Source: an uncultured beta proteobacterium (GTDB lineage Bacteria; Pseudomonadota; Gammaproteobacteria; Burkholderiales; Burkholderiaceae). Taken from it: a stretch of 12,363 nt of DNA. The DNA is taken from positions 1 to 12,363 of the forward strand of contig CAJAFJ010000432.1 in assembly GCA_903938955.1 (NCBI GenBank), written 5' to 3'. Below, one piece after another: positions 6,729 to 12,363 of the stretch. Under the pieces are notes generated by a model. It saw nothing but the letters and a program-made list of their open reading frames with translations, had not been told where the DNA came from and did not search any database. A program made the position numbers and the translations under genes. The first letter of the stretch is position 1; every line of letters starts with the position of its first letter.

Positions 6729-7994
6729 TCAAAACCGCGGCTTGATCTGCTGCCAGTCGGGCCGAAAGCGCTGCATTTGCGCCACGTCGTTGCGGGTGCG
6801 GATGCGGCAATGCTGGTACGCCTGGTGCAACCTGGCTAGCTGTTCGTGGTCGAGTTCGACACCCAACCCGGGTTGGTCTGTCAAATGCACACAGCCACCG
6901 CTGATTGGCACCTTGCCCCCTACCAGAATTTCGTCGCTCTGCCACGGGTAGTGGGTGTCGCAGGCGTAGCTAAGGTGTGGCACCGATGCCGCCAGGTGTG
7001 TCATCGCCATCAGGCTGATGCCCAGATGCGAGTTGGAGTGCATCGACAGGCCAAGCCCGAAGGCCTGACAGGTGCGCGCCAGCGCCTGCGTGGCACGCAG
7101 CCCGCCCCAGTAATGGTGGTCGGACAGCACTATCTGCACCGAGTTGAGCTCGATGCTGCGTTTGAGTTCGGCCCAGTTGGTGACCACCATATTGGTCGCC
7201 AGTGGCAGACCGGTGGCTTTGTGCAAGGCGGCCATGCCTTCCAGCGTTGGCGTCGGGTCTTCGTAATATTCCAGACAACCGGCCAGCGTCTCGGCCACCT
7301 GCAAGCTGGTCGCCATGCTCCAGTTGCTGTTGGGATCGATGCGCAGTTGGTGTTGGGGGAATGCCGCTTTCAACGCCAGGATGGCCTGCGCCTCTTCTTG
7401 CGGATCGAACACGCCGGCCTTGAGTTTGATGCTCTCGAAGCCGTACTGGTCGATCATCTGTTTGGCCTGGGCCACGATCTGCTGCGGGTTGACGGCCTCG
7501 CCATAGGGGTCGGGCGCGTACTCGGGATCGACCGAGGCATCCCACTTGTAGAACAGGTAGGCTGAATACGCCACCTTGTTGCGCACCGCGCCGCCGAGCA
7601 GCTCAACCAAGGGAATGCCGAGTGTGCGGGCCTGCAAATCAAGAAACGCCACCTCAAAGGCCGAAAAAACACTGTTGACGAGGTTGCTGCCCAGCGAACC
7701 TGGCGCCAGCTCCATCTCCACATGGCCGGTGTTGGTTTGCGGTGCGTTGGCCAGCACGCGGGCCCACAAGCCGTTGGTGTCGAAGGCAGACAGGCCCACC
7801 AGGCTGTCCTGGGTACGCGTCAGCAGGTTGAGCACCGGCGCATCGCCATAAGTTTCGCCCAGGCCCACCAGGCCATTGGCACCCACCACTTCAATGATGG
7901 AGCGCAGGCCCCAGGGTTCATGCACGCCTGCGGCGTTCAGCAAGGCGGGGTCTTTGATCGCGATCGGGGTGACGCGGATGGCAACAATCTTCAT
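6729..7994 (-). CDS. gudD: Glucarate dehydratase (GudD-type, enolase superfamily)
   Basis: This enzyme dehydrates D-glucarate (and usually L-idarate) to 5-dehydro-4-deoxy-D-glucarate. It is an enolase-superfamily protein of 421 residues, slightly shorter than E. coli GudD (446). The KxK catalytic pair is Lys190 and Lys192 (IKLKAG). The metal ligands appear to be Asp220 (RIDPN), Glu245 (YYEDP) and Asn268 (LATNMV). The His-Asp dyad is His319 in SMHSNSHLGISL and Asp292 in LSDHHYW. HSN-H-ISL together with the ATNM block is diagnostic of the glucarate dehydratase subgroup. The N-terminal capping domain, which sets substrate specificity, differs more from E. coli GudD, so activity on another aldarate cannot be excluded. 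The ATG at 7994 is 13 bases after the TRAP permease stop and has no strong ribosome binding site. Its operon place beside kdgD supports the assignment. Confidence 0.88.
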   Translation of the reverse strand: MKIVAIRVTPIAIKDPALLNAAGVHEPWGLRSIIEVVGANGLVGLGETYGDAPVLNLLTRTQDSLVGLSAFDTNGLWARVLANAPQTNTGHVEMELAPGSLGSNLVNSVFSAFEVAFLDLQARTLGIPLVELLGGAVRNKVAYSAYLFYKWDASVDPEYAPDPYGEAVNPQQIVAQAKQMIDQYGFESIKLKAGVFDPQEEAQAILALKAAFPQHQLRIDPNSNWSMATSLQVAETLAGCLEYYEDPTPTLEGMAALHKATGLPLATNMVVTNWAELKRSIELNSVQIVLSDHHYWGGLRATQALARTCQAFGLGLSMHSNSHLGISLMAMTHLAASVPHLSYACDTHYPWQSDEILVGGKVPISGGCVHLTDQPGLGVELDHEQLARLHQAYQHCRIRTRNDVAQMQRFRPDWQQIKPRF

Positions 7995-8007
7995 GGTGTC
8001 GGGTGCC

Positions 8008-9291
8008 TTATTTCAAAAACACACCCGGCAGCCACAAGGACAGCGCAGGCACATAAGTAACCGCCATCAGCACCAGCAGCAAGGCCCCGAAGAACGGATA
8101 GAGGGCTTTGACCACCTTTTCGATCGGCAACTTGGCCACGGCAGCCCCCACAAACAGCACGCCGCCCACTGGCGGAGTGATCAGGCCCATGCCCAGATTG
8201 ACCATCATGATCATGCCGAAATGAACCGGATCAACGCCGATGGACTTGACGATGGGCAGCAGGATCGGCGTCATGATCAGGATCAGCGGCGCCATGTCCA
8301 TCAAGGTGCCCAAGACCAGCAGCAGCACGTTGATCATCATCAGCACCGCGTACTTGTTGTCCGAGATGCTGGTGAACAGGCCCGTGATCTGCTGCGGGAT
8401 CTGCATCAGGGTCATGATGTAACCAAAACTAGCGGCAAAACCAATCAGGATCATCACGATCGCCAGCGTCTTGACCGTGCGGTGCACCAGCTTGGGCAGC
8501 TCATTCCACTTGTAGTCGCGGTAGATGCACATGGTGACGAAAAAGGCCCAGATCACGGCAATCGCAGCCGACTCGGTCGCGGTAAATACACCCGTCAAGA
8601 TGCCGCCCAAAATAATCACCATCGTCATCAGGCCCCACAGCGCATCGACGCAAATTTTGATGGCTTGGCGCATGGGAATGCGTTCGCCTTTGGGAAAATT
8701 GCGTTTCTTGGCAATGAACAAACACATCACCGCCAGCGTCAGGCCCAGCAACAGCCCCGGCAAAATACCAGCCAGAAACAGCGCTGCAATCGACACGCCG
8801 CCACCCGCGGCCAGTGAATAAATCACCGCGTTGTGGCTGGGTGGAATCAGGATGGCCTGCACCGAGCCGCTGACCGTGACGGCCGTGGCAAAGTCACGCG
8901 GATAGCCCTTTTTTTCCATCTCGGGAATCAGCACCGAACCGATGGACGCCGTGTCAGCCATGGACGACCCGGAGATGGCGCCAAAGAAGGTGGACGCCAG
9001 AATGTTGACCAGCGACAGCCCCCCTTGAATAAAGCCCACCAGCACGCTGGCAAAGGCCACCAGACGGCGGGACATGCCGCCCTCGGCCATGATGGCACCA
9101 GCCAGCACGAAGAAGGGAATGGCCAGCAACGAGAACTTGTTCACGCCACTGGCAATGGCAATCATGATGGCATCAAGTGGGATGTCGATCCACCATGCGC
9201 CAATCAGCGCGGACAGGCCCAGGGCATACGCCACGGGCATGCCAATGATCATCAGGCCCAGAAACGAGCCCAGCAAAATAAATGCATCCAT
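8008..9291 (-). CDS. dctM: TRAP transporter large permease subunit (DctM/SiaM type)
   Basis: This is the large integral membrane subunit of a tripartite ATP-independent periplasmic transporter, which drives solute import with a cation gradient. The 427 residues are almost wholly hydrophobic, with about 11-12 membrane segments. Family signatures are FVLAGAIMAEGG (61-72), FFGAISGSSMADTASIGS (102-119), LIPPSHNAVIYS (148-159), a TATESAA segment (237-243) and LGMGLITPPVGGVLFVG (366-382). The ATG shares one base with the small permease stop (TGATG) and has GGGAG upstream, so it is translationally coupled. It ends 13 bases before the glucarate dehydratase gene. The operon content points to hexuronate as the cargo, but nothing in this subunit itself shows which solute is moved. 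Confidence 0.96.
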   Translation of the reverse strand: MDAFILLGSFLGLMIIGMPVAYALGLSALIGAWWIDIPLDAIMIAIASGVNKFSLLAIPFFVLAGAIMAEGGMSRRLVAFASVLVGFIQGGLSLVNILASTFFGAISGSSMADTASIGSVLIPEMEKKGYPRDFATAVTVSGSVQAILIPPSHNAVIYSLAAGGGVSIAALFLAGILPGLLLGLTLAVMCLFIAKKRNFPKGERIPMRQAIKICVDALWGLMTMVIILGGILTGVFTATESAAIAVIWAFFVTMCIYRDYKWNELPKLVHRTVKTLAIVMILIGFAASFGYIMTLMQIPQQITGLFTSISDNKYAVLMMINVLLLVLGTLMDMAPLILIMTPILLPIVKSIGVDPVHFGMIMMVNLGMGLITPPVGGVLFVGAAVAKLPIEKVVKALYPFFGALLLVLMAVTYVPALSLWLPGVFLK

Positions 9292-9818
9292 CAGAGCGCT
9301 CCCGCTTCAATTTTTTCGTGATCGAACGTGACCACATCACGTTGGCCCTGATAACCCAGGAACATGTGTTCCAGAATGAACACCAGCGTCAGCAGTCCGC
9401 CCAAAGGCACGGGCAGGTAAGACGCGCCAACCGGCATCCAGGGCAAGTCCCCAATGGTCTGACCCCAGGTCCCCAGGCACAGCTTGAAGCCGTAAATAGT
9501 CATGAACACCGCCACAGACAGCATCAGCAAATCGACCAAACGCGTGCACAGATGCCGCAGGCTGGCGGGCAGCCGGTCGGTGATCATGGCGACGGCAATG
9601 TGGGCACCAGCGCGGTAGGTAGCGGCCGCACCAAAAAATGTAAACACGACCATCAGAAAAATGGAGACTGGTTCAGGCCACTGGGAGCCCGTGCCTAGTA
9701 CATAGCGGGCAAAGATGCCCCAGGGAATGATCAAGGACATCACAAAGATCGAGGCACCGGAGATCCAGATGCACGCGAGGTAAAGGATGTCGTTGAAACG
9801 AAGGAGGTTGTTTTTCAT
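9291..9818 (-). CDS. dctQ: TRAP transporter small permease subunit (DctQ type)
   Basis: This is the small membrane subunit of the TRAP transporter, which pairs with DctM. It has 175 residues and four predicted membrane segments: about 11-40, 48-69, 89-115 and 130-154. The GIFARYVLGTGSQWPEPVS region (34-52), with an aromatic and arginine after helix one and the WPE motif before helix two, is typical of DctQ proteins. The ATG at 9818 has no visible Shine-Dalgarno sequence. It lies 19 bases after a strong hairpin in the 67-base gap following the binding-protein gene, so its expression is probably lower than that of dctP. The stop overlaps the dctM start by one base. Confidence 0.93.
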   Translation of the reverse strand: MKNNLLRFNDILYLACIWISGASIFVMSLIIPWGIFARYVLGTGSQWPEPVSIFLMVVFTFFGAAATYRAGAHIAVAMITDRLPASLRHLCTRLVDLLMLSVAVFMTIYGFKLCLGTWGQTIGDLPWMPVGASYLPVPLGGLLTLVFILEHMFLGYQGQRDVVTFDHEKIEAGAL

Positions 9819-9837
9819 GGCGGTATGCAGTCGGACA

Positions 9838-9874
9838 ACACCAGAGGTGCCGCGGTTTGCGGGACCCCTGGTGT
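9838..9874 (-). promoter_or_regulatory. Strong intercistronic hairpin between TRAP dctP and dctQ
   Basis: In the minus-strand transcript this stretch folds into a stem with 16-nt arms (ACACCAGGGGTCCCGC and GCGGCACCTCTGGTGT) closed by the 5-nt loop AAACC. Of 16 positions, 14 are Watson-Crick, one is a G-U wobble and one is a C-C mismatch. It begins 11 nt after the dctP stop and ends 19 nt before the dctQ start. No U-tract follows, so it is not a classical intrinsic terminator. Similar structures after binding-protein genes in transport operons protect the upstream mRNA from 3' exonucleases or partly block read-through, giving more binding protein than permease. That role here is inferred. Confidence 0.7.
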
Positions 9875-9885
9875 CGTCGCAGGGC

Positions 9886-10869
9886 TTACTTGGTGGCGTC
9901 GATACGCTTCATCAGATCAGCGAACTTGGCGCCGTACTTGGCACGCACCGGTGCGGTCGCGTCAAAAAACACTTTCTGGTCCACCGGCACGAATTCAACG
10001 CCAGCGGCCTTGAGCTTGACGGTGTAGTCGGCCACGCTCTTGTCCCACAGGCCACGCTGTTCCATCTGGGCTTCCCGGGCGACTTTCTTCATGAGCGCCT
10101 TGTCATCCGCAGACAGCTTGTCCCAGGTCACTTTGGAGATCACCAGCAACTCTGGAATGATCAGGTGGTTGGTCTGGGCGTAGTACTTCATGCCGGTCGT
10201 GTAGTGGTTCGACGTGAAGAAGCTGGGCGGGTTGTTTTCGGCACCGTCAATCACGCCGGTTTGCAAAGCACTGAACACCTCGCCATAAGCCATTGAAATA
10301 CCGTTGCCACCCATGGCATTCATGGTGTCCACGAACAAGGGGTTGCCCATCATGCGGACCTTGATGCCTTTCATGTCGGCCGGCGTCTTGACGAGCTTCT
10401 TGGTGTACAGACTGCGGGCGCCGCCATCCATCCAACCCAGTGCGATCAGACGGGCCGGGCTATTGGAGACTTTTTCCAGCAATTCGGCGCCAATGGGGCC
10501 GTCAATCACGGCACGCATGTGCGCAATGTCACGGAACACGAAGGGCATGTTGAACACATCCACATCGGGGGCGACCGGGCCGACCACCCCCAGCGAGATG
10601 CGGGCAATCTGGATGGCGCCGATCTGAACCTGCTCAACGGCTTCCTTTTCTTGCCCCAGAACGGCTCCTGGGAACATCTGCATCTTGATGCGGCCGTTGG
10701 TCGCTGTTTCCAGTTTTTTACCCATGCCCTCGACGGCCACCACCGTCGGATACCCTGCGGGGTGTGTGTCCACCGCCTTGAGCACCATGTTTTGTGCAGA
10801 GGCAGTAAATGATGCCGAGAACGCGACGGCAGCCGCCGCCAGAGCGATGAAGTTTCTACGGAATGTCAT
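9886..10869 (-). CDS. dctP: TRAP transporter periplasmic solute-binding protein (DctP family), probable hexuronate binder
   Basis: This is the periplasmic binding protein of the TRAP system, which captures the solute and docks onto the DctQM permease. From the ATG at 10869 it has 327 residues and a clear signal peptide: basic MTFRRN, an alanine-rich core, and likely cleavage after ASA at 23-25. An upstream in-frame extension to 11151 would destroy the signal peptide and overlap the lactonase gene, and AAGGAG eight bases before 10869 settles the start. DctP motifs include MFPGAVLGQEKEA (65-77), the carboxylate-binding signature arginine likely Arg172 in IKVRMMGNP, GEVFSALQTGVIDGAENNP (196-214), and LLVISKVTWDKL (241-252). 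Hexuronate-binding members of this family are known from related betaproteobacteria. The operon argues for glucuronate or galacturonate as ligand. Confidence 0.95.
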   Translation of the reverse strand: MTFRRNFIALAAAAVAFSASFTASAQNMVLKAVDTHPAGYPTVVAVEGMGKKLETATNGRIKMQMFPGAVLGQEKEAVEQVQIGAIQIARISLGVVGPVAPDVDVFNMPFVFRDIAHMRAVIDGPIGAELLEKVSNSPARLIALGWMDGGARSLYTKKLVKTPADMKGIKVRMMGNPLFVDTMNAMGGNGISMAYGEVFSALQTGVIDGAENNPPSFFTSNHYTTGMKYYAQTNHLIIPELLVISKVTWDKLSADDKALMKKVAREAQMEQRGLWDKSVADYTVKLKAAGVEFVPVDQKVFFDATAPVRAKYGAKFADLMKRIDATK

Positions 10870-10884
10870 GGTTGTCTCCTTATA
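10870..10884 (-). promoter_or_regulatory. Ribosome binding site that fixes the dctP start
   Basis: On the minus strand the bases before the ATG at 10869 read AAGGAGACAACC then ATG, placing a near-consensus AAGGAG about six bases upstream. It lies inside the 23-base gap after the lactonase stop. It supports the short form of DctP with its signal peptide over the much longer open frame that continues upstream. Confidence 0.7.
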
Positions 10885-10892
10885 TGACCAAG

Positions 10893-11828
10893 TTAAATAC
10901 GACTGACAGGAAAGCGGGAAAACAGGGGTTCGGGCAAACCACGGGTGTCGGTAACCAGTGCAAAAACAGCACCATTCAGACCCGGTTGATCGGGTGAAAC
11001 GCCACCCGGGCGTATCGATGTCACAAACAAAATATCCAGATCGGGGCCACCGAAAGCACACATGGAGGGTTTGGAAACCGGGACTGGCAACGAACGCAGC
11101 AACACACCCTGCGGGGAAAATTGATGAATCAACCCCGCATCGTTGCCACAAATCCAGTAGCAGCCAGCCACATCCACCGCCGCGCCGTCCGGGCGACCCG
11201 GCAGGTCCGTCATATCGGCAAACTCACGGCGGTCCGAGATGCAAGCGGTGTCCGGGTCAACCTCAAATGCCCAGATTTTTTGAACGCTGGGATGCGAATC
11301 CGAGAGGTAGAAAGTCTGGCCATCGGGACTGAGCGCCATGCCGTTGGGCGTTATCAGCGGGTCTAGCGGGGTGGCCATGAGTCCAGCCTTGTCCAGGCAG
11401 AAAACAGCGCCCACCCTTGAACCCAAACCCATGTCCATGCACATCGTGCTGACCCAGAAACGGCCTCGTGCATCGCAGCGCCCATCGTTGAAGCGCATAT
11501 TCGGCGCCGGATGGGTGATGTTGGCCACCCGCGTCACTTGGATATCGGGCGCATTGAGCAACTGAACAGCAAAGATGCCCGTCTCCATCGCCGCCATGAC
11601 CCCGCCTGTGGCACCCAAACGTGCTGTTAGGGCGATGCACCCCACGCGCTCGGGGGTGCTCCAGGTTTGCTGGGTCTGGGTCGCCCAGTCAAAGCGATGA
11701 ATCTTGCGACCTTCGATGTCGACCCAGAACAAGGCCTGTTCAGCCACCGACCACACCGGGCATTCACCCACCTGATCACGCGAGTCACTCAGGACGCGGG
11801 GTTCGAATGTTTTCATTTGAACTTGCAT
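10893..11828 (-). CDS. SMP-30/gluconolactonase-family lactonase, probable aldarolactonase (UxuL-like)
   Basis: This cytoplasmic six-bladed beta-propeller hydrolase probably opens the glucaro- or galactaro-lactone released by uronate dehydrogenase to the free aldaric acid. In the 311-residue protein the divalent-metal ligands of the SMP-30 family are visible: Glu22 in GECPVW, Asn114 in RFNDGRCD, Asn162 in TPNGMA and Asp214 in GRPDGAAVD. GRFWVSTM (122-129) and LSPDGQTFYLSDS (166-178) are also typical. I chose the ATG at 11828, ten bases after the udh stop. The next ATG (11816) would remove four residues, and a GTG at 11867 would add 13 and overlap udh. None has a good Shine-Dalgarno sequence. 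It sits between udh and the TRAP genes. Some family members act on gluconolactone or pentonolactones, so substrate assignment rests on context. Confidence 0.9.
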   Translation of the reverse strand: MQVQMKTFEPRVLSDSRDQVGECPVWSVAEQALFWVDIEGRKIHRFDWATQTQQTWSTPERVGCIALTARLGATGGVMAAMETGIFAVQLLNAPDIQVTRVANITHPAPNMRFNDGRCDARGRFWVSTMCMDMGLGSRVGAVFCLDKAGLMATPLDPLITPNGMALSPDGQTFYLSDSHPSVQKIWAFEVDPDTACISDRREFADMTDLPGRPDGAAVDVAGCYWICGNDAGLIHQFSPQGVLLRSLPVPVSKPSMCAFGGPDLDILFVTSIRPGGVSPDQPGLNGAVFALVTDTRGLPEPLFSRFPVSRI

Positions 11829-11838
11829 GGCACCGGGA

Positions 11839-12363
11839 TCAGAAAGGGCCGGCTTTAACAAAACCACCGCCCTGGAACTGCACCGCCGGGTCGCTCAAAT
11901 CGGGCGCTGGCGTGCGGGCATACACGGCCTCGCGGAACACATCCGAGCTGTCTTGCGGCACATAACCGACATGGCGCGCCTGCGCGTTGTCCCACCACGT
12001 CACGGCGTTGTCTGACATGCCAAAAATAATGCTGTGGCCGAGTACCGGCGTCGTCAGACAGGCGGTGATCAGGCGGTGCAAATCATCAAAACTCAGCCAA
12101 CTGGCCAGCATGCGCCGGTCACGCGGCTCGGGGAACGAGGAGCCGATGCGCACGCAGGCGGTCTCGATACCGTAACGGTCAAAGTAAAAGCGCGACAAGT
12201 CTTCGCCAAACGCCTTGCTCACACCGTACATGCCATCCGGGCGGGCCGGCGCACTGGCGTTGATGGTCTCGCTCTGGCGGTAAAAGCCGGTCACATGGTT
12301 GGAGCTGGCAAACACCACACGTTGAACGCCATGCTTGCGTGCCGCCTCATACAGGTTGTAGAC
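11839..12363 (-). CDS. udh: Uronate dehydrogenase (Udh), C-terminal 174 residues; start lies beyond the right edge
   Basis: Udh oxidises C1 of D-glucuronate or D-galacturonate with NAD+ to the corresponding aldarolactone and commits the sugar to the oxidative pathway. The visible part is a short-chain-dehydrogenase/epimerase fold lacking roughly the first 100 residues, including the Gly-rich nucleotide-binding loop. The frame is open to the window edge, beginning VYNLYEAARKHGVQ. Characteristic features are the RVVFASSNHVTGFY block with the active-site serine region, the catalytic YxxxK as YGVSK, RIGSSFPEPRDRRM with substrate-contacting Ser and Arg, the LASWLSFDD segment, and the TWWDN motif near the C-terminus. 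The combination SSNHVTGFY plus EPRDRRMLASW is specific to uronate dehydrogenases rather than UDP-sugar epimerases. It is the first visible gene of the operon, ten bases before the lactonase ATG. Confidence 0.93.
   Translation of the reverse strand, partial: VYNLYEAARKHGVQRVVFASSNHVTGFYRQSETINASAPARPDGMYGVSKAFGEDLSRFYFDRYGIETACVRIGSSFPEPRDRRMLASWLSFDDLHRLITACLTTPVLGHSIIFGMSDNAVTWWDNAQARHVGYVPQDSSDVFREAVYARTPAPDLSDPAVQFQGGGFVKAGPF

Noticed and set aside
9838..9874. Reading the dctP-dctQ hairpin as an intrinsic terminator
   Set aside because: No run of U follows the stem, and dctQ and dctM are needed for the same transporter; a stabiliser or partial attenuator fits better.
9801..10296. Plus-strand AAGGAGG followed by an ATG (9817) opening a frame antisense to dctP
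   Set aside because: The signal is by chance the complement of early dctQ codons. The frame lies wholly across dctP and dctQ and its product shows no domain.
9886..11151. Long form of the TRAP binding protein starting 94 codons upstream
   Set aside because: It would overlap the lactonase coding region and bury the clear signal peptide. The AAGGAG before the ATG at 10869 fixes the shorter form.

Overview
The window reads as an ordinary chromosomal segment of a high-GC betaproteobacterium, most likely a member of the Comamonadaceae (Polaromonas, Rhodoferax or Acidovorax type). This rests on base composition, on protein style, and on the pairing of a TRAP-fed uronate cluster with a cys-type sulfate operon. 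It is an inference without a database search. Every supported gene lies on the minus strand, so transcription runs from high to low coordinates. I see no rRNA, tRNA, CRISPR array, insertion sequence or phage gene, and no gene-free stretch longer than 145 bases.

Region A (about 12363 down to 1786) is a compact ten-gene unit that encodes uptake and complete oxidative degradation of hexuronic acids. In transcription order it holds uronate dehydrogenase (cut by the window end), an SMP-30-type lactonase, a TRAP transporter (binding protein, small permease, large permease), glucarate dehydratase, 5-dehydro-4-deoxyglucarate dehydratase, 2-oxoglutarate semialdehyde dehydrogenase, galactarate dehydratase and an aldose 1-epimerase. 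The parts form one route. The TRAP system imports D-glucuronate or D-galacturonate, the epimerase may equilibrate anomers, and Udh oxidises C1 to an aldarolactone. The lactonase opens this to glucarate or galactarate, and GudD or GarD dehydrates each to 5-dehydro-4-deoxy-glucarate. KdgD dehydrates and decarboxylates that to 2-oxoglutarate semialdehyde, and the aldehyde dehydrogenase yields 2-oxoglutarate. Having both dehydratases lets one operon handle both epimeric uronates. No regulator is present; it and the main promoter probably lie beyond the right edge.

Region B (1785 down to 1641) is a 145-bp AT-rich spacer that ends the uronate operon and probably carries the promoter of the next one. 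It contains several copies of a TCAAA-type motif, including a short dyad.

Region C (1640 down to 1) is the start of a sulfate or related oxyanion ABC transport operon: an RBBP9-like serine hydrolase overlapping by 4 bases with a periplasmic sulfate-binding protein, followed with no gap by the first 17 codons of what is probably the permease gene cysT.

The pathway itself is known. The points most worth a second look are a very strong hairpin between the TRAP binding-protein and permease genes, the mutarotase placed inside the uronate operon, the replaced ligand residues in the sulfate-binding protein, and the serine hydrolase tied to the sulfate operon.
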